Assembly (NCBI RefSeq): GCF_003364255.1
Contig: NZ_NXLR01000009.1
Coordinates: 1-64,000, forward strand
DNA from: Helicobacter marmotae
Lineage (GTDB): Bacteria; Campylobacterota; Campylobacteria; Campylobacterales; Helicobacteraceae
Direction: 5' to 3'
DNA: 64,000 bases
Both the position numbers and the translations under genes were made by a program. The notes below the pieces were generated by a model that was not told the DNA's origin, made no database searches, and saw only the letters and a program-made list of their open reading frames with translations. Positions 54,721 through 63,961 of the stretch are shown one piece after another (position 1 is the first letter of the stretch; the number at the start of each line of letters is the position of its first letter).

Positions 54721-54817
54721 GAGGGAATAAAATGACAACCCGCCAAACTTTTAAAAGAAAGTATGAACCCAAAAAATGAAAGAAAATGTGCATACATTCT
54801 CAATTTATTATCTCTAT

Positions 54818-54832
54818 GATAATAGAATTATC
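54818..54832. promoter_or_regulatory. Candidate Fur/PerR-type operator upstream of ccp
   Basis: GATAATAGAATTATC is a perfect palindrome of GATAAT half-sites with a 3-bp centre. It closely resembles the GATAAT-based Fur box. It lies about 110 bp upstream of a -10-like TATAAT (54940-54945) of a peroxide-detoxification gene. Which regulator binds is inference. Confidence 0.45.
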
Positions 54833-54939
54833 TATTCATTTTAAGAGCTTCCCCCCGATTAAAGTCTGCGATTTATTGCAATAAAAATAGCAAAAAAGTA
54901 TAAAAAGATAAATATTATTATAATTTTATATTTATCCTA

Positions 54940-54945
54940 TAATTA
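54940..54945 (+). promoter_or_regulatory. Candidate -10 box of ccp
   Basis: TATAAT lies 67 bp before the ccp ATG; a second TATAAT is at 54921-54926. The surrounding DNA is very AT-rich, so either may serve. Confidence 0.4.
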
Positions 54946-55012
54946 ATTTTATTTGAATCTAAGTCTAAAAATATATGATTTCAATCCAACAAATTTGGAA
55001 GGAGCTTAACTA

Positions 55013-56041
55013 ATGAAAATAAAACTATCACTCAAGTTTTTATTTGGTATTTGTATGATTTTTAATCTAGGGTATGCGAATTCACTGATAGATGAAGCAA
55101 AGGCAGCTGGATTGGTGGCTTTACCTAAAAATCAAAAAGAAGTAGATGCGATGTTGAAGGCAAACAATATCAAAGCAAGCCCATTTAGTGAGGCAAAGGT
55201 AGAGCTTGGCAAAAAGCTATATTTTGACCCACGTCTTTCAAAAAGTGGATTAATTTCTTGTAATACCTGCCACAATTTGGGCTTAGGCGGAGCTGATGGC
55301 ATACCCGCAGCTGTAGGGCATAGATGGAGTCCAAATCCACATCACTTAAATTCTCCCACCGTGTATAATTCAATTTTTAATACCACGCAATTTTGGGATG
55401 GACGTGTAGGTACTCTAGCCGATCAAGCAAAGCAACCCATAGAATCTGAATTTGAAATGGCAACCCCCGCAAAACTCGCCGTGGAAAGAATCTCATCTTT
55501 GCCTGAATACGTGCTTGAGTTTAAAAAGATTTATGGCAAAGTGAGCTTTGATAATATCGCTGATGCGATTGCTAACTTTGAGCGCACATTGCTTACTCCC
55601 TCTCCATTTGATAAATTCTTAGAAGGAGATGAAAAAGCTCTAAGCAAAGAGCAGCAAGCAGGCTTAAAACTCTTTATTGATAAAGGCTGCACCGCTTGCC
55701 ACACAGGTGTGAATCTCGGTGATTCTATGCAGGCTTTTGAAGTGGCAGGGAAGTATAAATTTGCACATATTGGCGACTTTAAGGGAGATGAAAATGGTAT
55801 GGTGAAAGTTCCTACCTTAAGAAATGTCGCCGAGACCGCACCTTACTTCCACAATGGAGCGATTTGGTCTTTACAAGAAGCGATAAAAGAGATGGGAAGC
55901 ATTCAATTAGGTATTGAGATCACTGATAAGGAAGCCCAAAGTATAGAGGCATTCTTACACGCTCTTACAGGTGATAAACCAGTCATTACTTACCCTCAAC
56001 TCCCTGTTTCTAGGGCGAAAACTCCAAAACCAGAGCTATAA
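55013..56041 (+). CDS. Diheme cytochrome c peroxidase
   Basis: 342 aa. Signal peptide MKIKLSLKFLFGICMIFNLG (ending near YAN) directs it to the periplasm. Two c-type heme sites are present: CNTCH at about 83-87 and CTACH at about 226-230. Blocks ELGKKLYFDPRLSKSGLISC, FWDGRVGTLADQAKQPIESEFEM and KVPTLRNVAETAPYFHNGAI match bacterial diheme peroxidases. It reduces hydrogen peroxide with electrons from cytochrome c. AAGGAG precedes the ATG. It stands alone, flanked by repeats. Confidence 0.95.
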   Translation: MKIKLSLKFLFGICMIFNLGYANSLIDEAKAAGLVALPKNQKEVDAMLKANNIKASPFSEAKVELGKKLYFDPRLSKSGLISCNTCHNLGLGGADGIPAAVGHRWSPNPHHLNSPTVYNSIFNTTQFWDGRVGTLADQAKQPIESEFEMATPAKLAVERISSLPEYVLEFKKIYGKVSFDNIADAIANFERTLLTPSPFDKFLEGDEKALSKEQQAGLKLFIDKGCTACHTGVNLGDSMQAFEVAGKYKFAHIGDFKGDENGMVKVPTLRNVAETAPYFHNGAIWSLQEAIKEMGSIQLGIEITDKEAQSIEAFLHALTGDKPVITYPQLPVSRAKTPKPEL

Positions 56042-56553
56042 GTTACTTAGGGCAACTCCTTTGCCCTAAGCTTTGTGATATTTCTACCCCAATTTCTTGC
56101 AAACCTTTTATCATCTCTAAAGCGAAGTTAAAGAGCTTTAACAGACTTTCTTAGCTTTAGAGATAATAAACTTTGCTACCTCACAAAGGAAGCCCATACA
56201 TAACAGATACAATCGCCTACAACGGAAATGAGTTTGTCGCCTCTTGTGGGAAAGCAAAGCCTGAGCGAAGAATCATTATTAGATTTACCAGCAACTCTGC
56301 CCCCCTTATCATTCTGAAGTCCCGCTATGGGCGAAACATCTCTGCAAGAATCACTAGTCGCCAACACAACCTCTCTGGTCATATTTCATACTTCTGCTAG
56401 AGCCGACAAACAGAATCGTCAATGAAACTTGCAGAGTTTCTTCACCCTAATTTCACTAATGAATCTGTTGGTGTTCAAAATGACAAGGAAGAGGATTCTT
56501 TAAACTCCATATGCACGTGCTTTTATTCTCATATTGTACATTTGTAGTAGATA
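56042..56553. other. Intergenic gap of 512 bp with degenerate repeats
   Basis: Between ccp and the convergent glmS gene. From about 56090 to 56510 it is mostly dispersed-repeat fragments; no gene-like open frame with a ribosome-binding site is seen. Confidence 0.6.
56090..56510. repeat. Palindromic repeat fragments, core reversed
   Basis: Recognisable pieces: GTTTGTCGCCTCTTGTGGGA then CCTGAGCGAAGAATC (about 56233-56276), CTTATCATTCTGAAG (about 56307), the reversed core AGAATCACTAGTCGCC (about 56348-56363) and TTTCTTCACC with AAAATGACAAGG (about 56440-56490). The CCTGAGCGAAGAATC block is the cleanest copy of the arm consensus in the window. Confidence 0.7.
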
Positions 56554-58350
56554 CTATTCCACGGTAACGCTTTTAGCGAGGTTGCGTGGCATATCTACAT
56601 CATTTCCTAAGCGGATAGCCACTTCTAGGGCGAAAAGTTGGAGTGCAACCATCATTGCAAAAAATTCTTCCATATAGCTTTCACATACGGGTATATAAAT
56701 CATATCATCAACCCCTCTTATAGCCTCAGAGCTTAGCGCACAAATGGTCGCATCGCGGGCACTTAGCTCCTCTACATTGCTTTTAATCTTATCAAAGAGT
56801 AAATGCTTTGGCATAAGGGCTAAAGTAAAAAGCTCCGCGTCTGCTAGAGCAATGGGACCATGCTTCATCTCTCCGCTAGGGTAGCCCTCTGCATGCAGAT
56901 AGCTAATTTCTTTTAATTTTAATGCCCCCTCAAGCGCAAGAGGGTAGAAAATATCCCGCCCGATAAAGAAAAATCCATGCCCATGCAAGTATCGCTTGGA
57001 AATTCGCTTGATGTGTTCGTGCATTTGTGTATCTACTTCTGTGATTTTAGCAGCCCTTAACATTTGGGCAATATGCTCCTTAAGCTGTGTTTGAGTGATA
57101 TGCCCCCTTTGCTCTCCTATATAAATACTTATAATCCAAAGTAACATCATTTGCGTAGCAAAGGCTTTAGTGCTTGCTACGCCCTTTTCAATCCCCGCCC
57201 TTGTGAGTAGGGAGACTTGGGATTCCCTCACAATAGAGCTATTATCCACATTGCACAAAGCAAGCGTTTTTAAATCATTGGCTTTAGCGAGCTTTAGGGC
57301 TTCAAGTGTATCTGCTGTCTCGCCACTTTGGGAGATAACAATAAAAAGTTCATTTTTACTCATCACAGGCTGGGCATAGCGAAACTCACTTGCAATCAGC
57401 ACATTTGTTTTGATTTTGGCAATACGTTCAAAGAGATATTTCGCACTTAAGCCCGCATGATAGCTTGTACCACACGCACAAATGCTAATGCTCTTAATAT
57501 CATCAAAAAACCCACTTGGAATTTCACTTAATGTAATTTGCCCCTCACTTACGCGCCCCATCATCGTTTCAAGCAGCACTTTATGTTGCTCATAAATTTC
57601 CTTTTCCATAAAGTAGCGATAGCCCTCTTTTTGTGCGTATGCTTTGGTACCTTCTAATCTTTTTGCGCCTTTAAGCGTTTTGAAACCCCCCATTTGCATA
57701 ACGCCCACATCTCCATCTTGCAAATACACTACACTCTCAGCAAGCCCCATAAGTGGCGCATCAGAGCTTGCAAAGTAAATTTCATCTTCATCTAAAGCAC
57801 TTTTGCCAATAATCAAAGGCGAGCCATTTTTAGCATAAAAGATAGAATCTGGAGCCTTTTTTGTAATAAGCAAAATCGCAAATGCCCCTTTAAGCTCAGC
57901 AATGCTCGCTTGAAATGCCTCAAGGCAATTGGGCAGGGTTTTTGTGTATTCTTCAAATAAATGCACGATTACTTCAGTGTCCGTTTGAGATAAAAATATA
58001 TGCCCTTTAGCTTCTAGGCTTTGCTTAATTTCTTGGTAATTTTCAATAATCCCATTATGCACGACATTACTAAAGGTAGCGATATGTGGGTGGGCATTTG
58101 CTTCAGTTGGCTTGCCATGCGTAGCCCAGCGCGTATGCCCAATGCTTACACCAAATCCGGTGGAGCTAAAGTCTTTGCATTTATTTTCTAAAGATTCTAT
58201 TTTGCCCACGGAGCGGAATGTATAGAGATTATCCGCACTTAAGATAGCAATGCCCGCGCTATCATAGCCACGATATTCAAGCTCTTTTAAGCCATTAATG
58301 AGGATTTGCTTTTTTTCACTTTTGCCAATATAGCCCACAATGCCACACAT
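56554..58350 (-). CDS. glmS: Glutamine--fructose-6-phosphate aminotransferase
   Basis: 598 aa. The start must be the ATG at 58350 because the N-terminal Cys (CGIVGYIG) is the glutaminase nucleophile; AAGGAG lies 5 nt upstream, and the in-frame ATG at 58356 would bury it. Domains: class II glutaminase (1-220; RGYDSAGIA, HTRWATHGKPTEANAHPH) and two SIS isomerase domains (ICACGTSYHAGLSAKYLFE; ISQSGETADTLEALKLAK; CNVDNSSIVRESQ; EGYPSGEMKHGPIAL). It makes glucosamine-6-phosphate for peptidoglycan and LPS. Confidence 0.97.
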   Translation of the reverse strand: MCGIVGYIGKSEKKQILINGLKELEYRGYDSAGIAILSADNLYTFRSVGKIESLENKCKDFSSTGFGVSIGHTRWATHGKPTEANAHPHIATFSNVVHNGIIENYQEIKQSLEAKGHIFLSQTDTEVIVHLFEEYTKTLPNCLEAFQASIAELKGAFAILLITKKAPDSIFYAKNGSPLIIGKSALDEDEIYFASSDAPLMGLAESVVYLQDGDVGVMQMGGFKTLKGAKRLEGTKAYAQKEGYRYFMEKEIYEQHKVLLETMMGRVSEGQITLSEIPSGFFDDIKSISICACGTSYHAGLSAKYLFERIAKIKTNVLIASEFRYAQPVMSKNELFIVISQSGETADTLEALKLAKANDLKTLALCNVDNSSIVRESQVSLLTRAGIEKGVASTKAFATQMMLLWIISIYIGEQRGHITQTQLKEHIAQMLRAAKITEVDTQMHEHIKRISKRYLHGHGFFFIGRDIFYPLALEGALKLKEISYLHAEGYPSGEMKHGPIALADAELFTLALMPKHLLFDKIKSNVEELSARDATICALSSEAIRGVDDMIYIPVCESYMEEFFAMMVALQLFALEVAIRLGNDVDMPRNLAKSVTVE

Positions 58351-58534
58351 TTGCACTCCTTAAGAGAGAGGATTAATCTATTTTTGTGCATTTTACTATA
58401 AAATTATCTATGCTTTTTAGATTTTACTTGGTTTGGTTATAGCAGCTTTGATACCCTTGTGGGTTTCTGGCTGATTTTATTATTAAGTGCGTTTGTATAA
58501 GTGGTGATTCATTCAAAATATAAGGAGGAAGTGA

Positions 58535-59449
58535 ATGAAAGGGCTGTATATATTAGGCGTTTTAGCTCCCATTTTAGCACTCTTGGTGTGCCACTCTTAT
58601 GGGGAGGAAGGAGATATAAAAGATACAAAAGATCTAATGGAGGCTAGCTCCAAAGAGGATTCTCAAAATAAACATTCTCGCTTTTTGTTATTCCCACCTG
58701 TAGATAATACTTATAAAAAGCCCTATATCGCTCTCTATCCGCATAAGTCTGTGTATATCTTGCCCTATTATAGGAGCTTGAGTGAGCCTACAGGAAGCAA
58801 TATAGACACAGAGACAAAGTTCCAATTTAGCTTTAAGCTGGCTGTGCTGAATGGATTTCTCTCCCCTTATGGGGTGTTTTATTTTGCTTATACGCAGAGT
58901 GCTTGGTTTCAAAACTATAATAAAAAAGATTCTCGCCCCTTTAGAGATGTGGATTATCAGCCAGAGTTTTTCTATAGCTATGAGAAGCCTATTGCCTTTT
59001 TAGGCGGGGCATTTAAGGATATATCTCTAGGATATAACCATGTAAGCAATGGCGAGCGTTCTTTGCGTTCTCGTACTTCAAATCGTATGCTCCTTAATGT
59101 GCGTTGGGAAAAAGGTGAGAAACATATATTTGGTTTGAAATTTCGCGCTTGGGTGTTTTATGGTACGCATAAAGATGGATTTATGCACGATAATGCAGAT
59201 TTGCCCTCATTTTGGGGCTACAATGATATACAACTTTATTATAAAAGTAATAGGCATTTGCTTGAGCTCTATGTGCGTCCGCCTATTGCAAGGGTGTATC
59301 ACCCATATTTTGAGCTAGGCTATACATTGCGCGTGAGTGAAAATTTGGGGCTATATTGTCAATATGTCAATGGATATGGGGATAATATGTTTGAATATAA
59401 TCAACATGCCAGACGTGTAGGCGTGGGATTCCGTTTATGGACGAAATAA
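58535..59449 (+). CDS. pldA: Outer-membrane phospholipase A
   Basis: 304 aa. Signal peptide ends near CHSYG. The beta-barrel has the OMPLA active-site block GYNHVSNGE (His and Ser, near residue 168) and the aromatic C-terminus VGFRLWTK typical of outer-membrane insertion. It hydrolyses outer-membrane phospholipids to lysophospholipids. In H. pylori pldA is phase variable through a C-tract; no such tract exists here. AAGGAGG precedes the start. Confidence 0.92.
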   Translation: MKGLYILGVLAPILALLVCHSYGEEGDIKDTKDLMEASSKEDSQNKHSRFLLFPPVDNTYKKPYIALYPHKSVYILPYYRSLSEPTGSNIDTETKFQFSFKLAVLNGFLSPYGVFYFAYTQSAWFQNYNKKDSRPFRDVDYQPEFFYSYEKPIAFLGGAFKDISLGYNHVSNGERSLRSRTSNRMLLNVRWEKGEKHIFGLKFRAWVFYGTHKDGFMHDNADLPSFWGYNDIQLYYKSNRHLLELYVRPPIARVYHPYFELGYTLRVSENLGLYCQYVNGYGDNMFEYNQHARRVGVGFRLWTK

Positions 59450-59540
59450 TTTCCATAATTTGCTAAGCAAAAAATTTAAATTACATATTGTATTTATAAA
59501 TTTTATATAGAATATTGAAATATTTTACAAAGGAGAATGT

Positions 59541-61799
59541 ATGAGCAGTATTTTAGGATTTCCACGTATAGGGAAAAATAGAGAGTTAAAAAAGGCATTA
59601 GAGAGCTTTTGGGGAGAGAAATGTAGCCAGAGCGAGCTAGAAGATGTGGCAAAAACATTACGTGCTAAACACTGGGAAGCACAAAAAGAGTTAAGCCATG
59701 TATGCGTAAATGACTTTAGTTTGTATGATAATGTCTTAGACCTTGCCTATGCCCTTTCTTGCAAACCTGCTAGATTTAAGCATTTAAGCGGACTAGAGGG
59801 GTATTTTGCTATGGCTAGGGGGCATAAAGATGGCGTAGCTTGTGAGATGACAAAATGGTTTAATACAAATTATCACTATGTAGTGCCTGAACTTAGCATT
59901 GATGATGAGTATAAAGCCGATGCAAGCGGGATTATCGCGCAGTATAATGAAGCAAAATCACTCGGCTTTTCTCCAAAGATTCAACTCCTTGGCGTTTTTA
60001 CATTCTTTGCATTAAGCAAGATTAATAAGGGCGCACCCCAAGCGGTTTTTGATAAGATTAAAAGTGCATATTTTGATTTGATTAGCCAAATTGCTAAGGT
60101 AGATTCTGAAGTATTGATAGAATTTAGTGAGCCTATTTTTGCTAAAGGTTTTGATGCAAGTCTTTTTGGTTTAGAGTGCAAGGAGGCTAGCAGCGCCATT
60201 GAATGCGTTTATAATGATATTGCAAGCAAAGGCATTAAAGCTATAGTGAGCACATTTTTTGAGCATAGTAATGAACTCACAGCCATTTTGCTACGAACCA
60301 ATATTTATGGCATAGGGCTTGATTTTGTCGCTGGGGAGAAAAATATCCAAAGCTTAGAGGCTATTGCTAAGAGTGATAAAGTGCTCTATGCAGGGGTGAT
60401 TGATGGGCGCAATATTTGGGTAGCAGATTTAGAATCTAAATTAGCCCTTTTAGATTCTATACATAAATTTATCCCTAAAGAGCGTATCGTGGTGAGTGCA
60501 TCTTGCTCGCTTTTGCATGTGCCTTTTAGCAAAGATGGTGAAGAGAAAATAGAGAGTGAAATCCTCTCATGGCTTAGCTTTGCCACCGATAAGATTAAAG
60601 AAATTTGTGCTTTAGAGAGCATTTTTCAGGGCAGGGGAGATGATGGATTTTTGCAAGAAAATAAGCGCATTAATCTCTCGCGTAAAAATTCAGATAAGAC
60701 AAACAACAAAGCTGTGCGCGAACGTGTGAAAAATTACACCCAAAAAAGCAGGGCAGAGAGTTTCCAAGAGCGCATTAAGATTCAAAAAGCAAGTTTTAAC
60801 TTCCCTATCCTTCCTACTACTACCATTGGTTCCTTTCCTCAAACAGCCCAGATTCGTAAATTGCGCTTAGAATACAAAAAAGGTGAGGTAAGTAAAGCAG
60901 AATATGAAGAGGGCATAAAGGATTACATTAGGGATTGTGTGAAGTTCCAAGAAGAAATAGGCATAGATGTTTTGGTGCATGGAGAGCCTGAGCGCAATGA
61001 TATGGTGGAATATTTTGGTGAGCAACTAGAGGGCTTTACATTTAGTGCTAATGCGTGGGTGCAAAGCTATGGCAGCCGCTGCGTGAAGCCACCTATTATT
61101 TTTGGTGATATTCATCGCCCTAAGCCTATGACTATTGATTGGATTAGTTTTGCCCAAAGCCTTACAAATAAAGTGATGAAAGGTATGCTTACAGGACCTG
61201 TAACGATTTTAAATTGGAGTTTTGTAAGAGATGATTTAAGTAGAAGTGCGGTATGTGAGCAAATAGCCCTTTGCATTGCAGATGAGATTGATGATTTGCA
61301 AAAGGCGGGCATTAAGATTATTCAAGTTGATGAAGCCGCATTTAAAGAGGGCTATCCTTTGAGAGCGGAGAATATCAAAGCGTATGAAGAATGGGCTCTT
61401 GCATGTTTTAAGACTTCTACGGCTATATCTTGGGCGCAAACGCAGATTCACACCCATATGTGCTATAGCGATTTTAATGATATTATTAAAACCATTGAAG
61501 CCCTCGATGCTGATGTTATAAGCATTGAAACCGCACGAAGTGGCAATAAATTATTAAAAATCTTTAAAGAAGTAGGCTATACGCATGAAGTAGGTCCGGG
61601 TGTATATGATATACATAGCCCTAGAATCCCTAGTGTAGAAGAGCTAGAGAAGCAGATAAAAGCCCTCCTTGAGGTATTACCCAAAGAGCAGTTGTGGATT
61701 AACCCTGATTGTGGGCTTAAAACAAGAAAATGGGAAGAAGTCAAACCCAGCCTTGCAAATATTGTCCAAGCAGTCAAAAAAGTGCGAGCAAGCCTATAA
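59541..61799 (+). CDS. metE: Cobalamin-independent methionine synthase
   Basis: 752 aa, full length. N-terminal domain starts SSILGFPRIGKNRELKKALE; the linker region is charged (residues about 385-420). The C-terminal domain has TTTIGSFPQTAQIRKLRLEY, VLVHGEPERNDMVEYFGEQL, GPVTILNWSFVRDD, IQVDEAAFKEG and zinc ligands in IHTHMCYSDF (His, Cys), SIETARSG (Glu) and WINPDCGLKTRKW (Cys). It methylates homocysteine with methyltetrahydrofolate-triglutamate. AAAGGAG precedes the ATG. Followed by metF. Confidence 0.97.
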   Translation: MSSILGFPRIGKNRELKKALESFWGEKCSQSELEDVAKTLRAKHWEAQKELSHVCVNDFSLYDNVLDLAYALSCKPARFKHLSGLEGYFAMARGHKDGVACEMTKWFNTNYHYVVPELSIDDEYKADASGIIAQYNEAKSLGFSPKIQLLGVFTFFALSKINKGAPQAVFDKIKSAYFDLISQIAKVDSEVLIEFSEPIFAKGFDASLFGLECKEASSAIECVYNDIASKGIKAIVSTFFEHSNELTAILLRTNIYGIGLDFVAGEKNIQSLEAIAKSDKVLYAGVIDGRNIWVADLESKLALLDSIHKFIPKERIVVSASCSLLHVPFSKDGEEKIESEILSWLSFATDKIKEICALESIFQGRGDDGFLQENKRINLSRKNSDKTNNKAVRERVKNYTQKSRAESFQERIKIQKASFNFPILPTTTIGSFPQTAQIRKLRLEYKKGEVSKAEYEEGIKDYIRDCVKFQEEIGIDVLVHGEPERNDMVEYFGEQLEGFTFSANAWVQSYGSRCVKPPIIFGDIHRPKPMTIDWISFAQSLTNKVMKGMLTGPVTILNWSFVRDDLSRSAVCEQIALCIADEIDDLQKAGIKIIQVDEAAFKEGYPLRAENIKAYEEWALACFKTSTAISWAQTQIHTHMCYSDFNDIIKTIEALDADVISIETARSGNKLLKIFKEVGYTHEVGPGVYDIHSPRIPSVEELEKQIKALLEVLPKEQLWINPDCGLKTRKWEEVKPSLANIVQAVKKVRASL

Positions 61800-61855
61800 G
61801 CCTAACCTTTCGTTTGAGGTGTAATAGGTGTAATGATATATAGCAGGGGTAGGGC

Positions 61856-62758
61856 ATGGATATAGAATCGCTTGTTGGTAAGATTCAAAATAAAAGCTCA
61901 TTTTTAAGCTTTGAAATCTCGCCAAATATCAGTGCTAGGCTTGATAAAGAGCTTGTTGTAGCCTTGAGAAGCTTACAAGAGGTTGATGCCTTTGTTTGCA
62001 CAGATTCGCCTTTGGCGAGGTTTAAGCCATCATCAATTTTAAGCTCTGTTAAACTCCAGCAAGCCCTTAATAAGCCCGTGATTTGCACATTATCTATGCG
62101 TGATAGAAACTCCATAGCCTTATGTGGTGATATTTTGGCTGCAAATGAATTAGGTTTGCGCACTTTTCTCACACTCAGCGGGGATTCTATTAAATATGGA
62201 GATTGCAAAGAGAGCAAAGGAGTTTTTGAAGAGAGTTCATTAAAGCTTGGCAAAATTATTGATAGCCTTAATGCAGGGGTAGCTCTTAATGGCAAGCCGC
62301 TTAAAGAGCCGGTGGATAGAATTTATAATTTTCAAGTGATTAATGCCTATGCTAATAATCCTCAAAGCCTTATTCATAAGATAGAAAAAAAGCTTGGTGC
62401 TTCTAAGGTTTATGCGCTTTTCACCCAGCCCGTGTATTCTTTACAAGCTGCAGAATTTTTACTCACACATGTAGAGAAATACAATGTGGCTAATCACACT
62501 AATTGTGCTCTTGTACTAGGGTTTTACCCTGTGATGAGCTATAAAGGGGCTTTGTTTTTACGCGATAAATTGCCCGGAGTGTATATCCCCGATGAATGGG
62601 TGCAAAAGCTTGAAAATGCTCACCATAAAGGGGTAGATGAGGAGAAAAAGGTCGGTTTGGAGATTTCTTTAGCCTTGCTGGAAAGGCTTAAGGGCTTGCA
62701 TAATAAGTTTCATTTTATGAGTGCTAATAAACCTCATTTGCTTAAAAGCTTCATCTAA
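61856..62758 (+). CDS. metF: Methylenetetrahydrofolate reductase
   Basis: 300 aa FAD-dependent TIM-barrel that supplies 5-methyl-THF to MetE. Signatures include FLSFEISPNISARLDKEL (catalytic Glu), PVICTLSMRDRNSIAL, GLRTFLTLSGDSIKYGD and NFQVINAYANNP, with ALFTQPVYSLQAAEFL and VLGFYPVMSYKGALF. More divergent than E. coli MetF at the start, but the adjacency to metE supports it. No terminator is visible between the two genes, so they form a likely operon. Confidence 0.88.
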   Translation: MDIESLVGKIQNKSSFLSFEISPNISARLDKELVVALRSLQEVDAFVCTDSPLARFKPSSILSSVKLQQALNKPVICTLSMRDRNSIALCGDILAANELGLRTFLTLSGDSIKYGDCKESKGVFEESSLKLGKIIDSLNAGVALNGKPLKEPVDRIYNFQVINAYANNPQSLIHKIEKKLGASKVYALFTQPVYSLQAAEFLLTHVEKYNVANHTNCALVLGFYPVMSYKGALFLRDKLPGVYIPDEWVQKLENAHHKGVDEEKKVGLEISLALLERLKGLHNKFHFMSANKPHLLKSFI

Positions 62759-62846
62759 GCTGGCTTATTGTCATTTGCGTTAAAAGGATTTTGTTAGCAA
62801 AATATGCTATGATTGCAACCTCATTTTATGATTAAAAGGAGAACAA

Positions 62847-63539
62847 ATGGGACTTTATGATAGAAATTATATGGGTAATTTACATACTTCAGCTCAAAGT
62901 GCCGCCGAGGCTGATAGTGCACTTGTAAAATTTGTAAAAACCACTTACATCTTTTTTGCGGCAAGTTTATTTTTTGCATTTGTTGGGGCGGTGTTTGGTT
63001 TGATGAATCTTGCTTTGGTGGTTGAATACCGCATGCCAATTTTTATTGCTGAAATTGTAGCTTTGTTTGGACTTATGTTTTCTCGTTCAAAACCGGGTTT
63101 AAATATCGCTATGCTCTTTATTTTCACAACTCTTACAGGTTTGGCAATCACCCCTCTTGTAGCTATGGTAGCATTCAAGTCTGGTGCAGGCGCTGTGGTT
63201 ATGGCATTTGCGATGACTACCATTGTATTTGGCGTAATGAGCATTTTTGGGCTTAAAACACGAAAAGACTTAGCTAATATGGGCAAAATGCTTTTTATTG
63301 CTTTAATCGTTGTGTTTGTATGCTCTTTAATTAACTTATTCCTTGGAAGTTCAATGTTTCAGGTATTGATTTCAAGTGCTGCGGTGATACTCTTTAGCGT
63401 GTATGTAGCCTATGATACACAAAATATTGTTCGTGGCTTATACAGCAGCCCTGTAGATGCAGCTATTAATTTATATCTTGATTTTTACAATATCTTTGTA
63501 CATTTGCTTTCACTTATTGGTCTCACAAGTAGAGATTAA
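62847..63539 (+). CDS. Bax inhibitor-1/YccA-family membrane protein
   Basis: 230 aa with seven hydrophobic segments after a short N-terminal tail (NYMGNLHTSAQSAAEADSAL). The C-terminal LFSVYVAYDTQNIVRG with a following NLYLDFYNIFVHLLSLIG is the BI-1 signature (conserved Asp pair). Family members are pH-sensitive calcium leak channels or modulators of FtsH; ftsH is elsewhere in the window. AAAAGGAG precedes the ATG; a strong terminator follows the stop. Confidence 0.9.
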   Translation: MGLYDRNYMGNLHTSAQSAAEADSALVKFVKTTYIFFAASLFFAFVGAVFGLMNLALVVEYRMPIFIAEIVALFGLMFSRSKPGLNIAMLFIFTTLTGLAITPLVAMVAFKSGAGAVVMAFAMTTIVFGVMSIFGLKTRKDLANMGKMLFIALIVVFVCSLINLFLGSSMFQVLISSAAVILFSVYVAYDTQNIVRGLYSSPVDAAINLYLDFYNIFVHLLSLIGLTSRD

Positions 63540-63551
63540 TACCTCTTTTTC

Positions 63552-63586
63552 CCTATAGATTGATTAACTCAATCTATAGGCTTTCT
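63552..63586 (+). terminator. Strong intrinsic terminator after the BI-1-like gene
   Basis: A perfect 12-bp stem CCTATAGATTGA/TCAATCTATAGG with a 5-nt loop TTAAC is followed by CTTTCTTT. It lies 12 bp after the stop codon. It is the best intrinsic terminator in the window. Confidence 0.85.
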
Positions 63587-63718
63587 TTACGCACTTCTTT
63601 ATTCCGCACTTCTTTCTTTATGTTGGACTTTTTACTTTTTCTATTTTTTGTGTGCTTTTTATCGGCTTTTGCGGGAGTGTAGTGCGTGAGCGAAGAAATG
63701 CTTTTGAGCCCTAGCGAT

Positions 63719-63866
63719 TCTATTATTTTGTCATGTTTTTATCCTTTAGTGTGAAGAATCTCATTTAGAATTACCAAAAAACGGCTAGTGGCTCGGGTGT
63801 GAATTCTTCGGTGGCACTTTGTGCTTCCTCAGAATGACAAGCTAATAGAATCGCTGGTGATTCCTT
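63719..63866 (+). repeat. Complete composite palindromic repeat, reference copy
   Basis: Blocks in order: TTTTGTCATG (63727), GTGAAGAATCTC (63751), ACCAAAAAACGGCTAGTG then GCTC (63773-63794), GAATTCTTCGG (63801), AGAATGACAAGC (63832) and GAATCGCTGGTGATTCC (63848). The same order occurs inside the FkbM gene at 31971-32113, with the same approximate spacings. Confidence 0.8.
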
Positions 63867-63961
63867 AAGCAATTCAACATAATGCTAAAGGGCTTAAAGC
63901 TTTTTGTTATATAAAATTTTATATAGTTATTCCCTTACATTTTCATCACAAAGGGTCTATT

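Larger units (their letters stand above)
54296..55012. other. Intergenic gap of 717 bp: dispersed repeats, then ccp promoter region
   Basis: About 54340-54720 is filled by several overlapping copies of the palindromic repeat. The remainder up to the cytochrome c peroxidase start is AT-rich, with a Fur/PerR-type palindrome (54818-54832) and two TATAAT hexamers. No gene is supported. Confidence 0.65.
63540..63961. other. Intergenic gap of 422 bp with terminator and dispersed repeat
   Basis: Holds the hairpin at 63552-63580, a short direct repeat CGCACTTCTTT (about 63590-63600 and 63605-63615), and a full copy of the composite palindromic repeat at 63719-63866. The AT-rich end precedes a new start codon at 63962. 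Confidence 0.65.

Noticed and set aside
58357-58534. Small hydrophobic open frame between glmS and pldA
   Set aside because: Frames near 58430-58480 are cut by stops within 20 codons and lack a ribosome-binding site.
63590-63615. Direct repeat CGCACTTCTTT as an attachment site
   Set aside because: Only 11 bp, next to a terminator, with no tRNA or integrase nearby.
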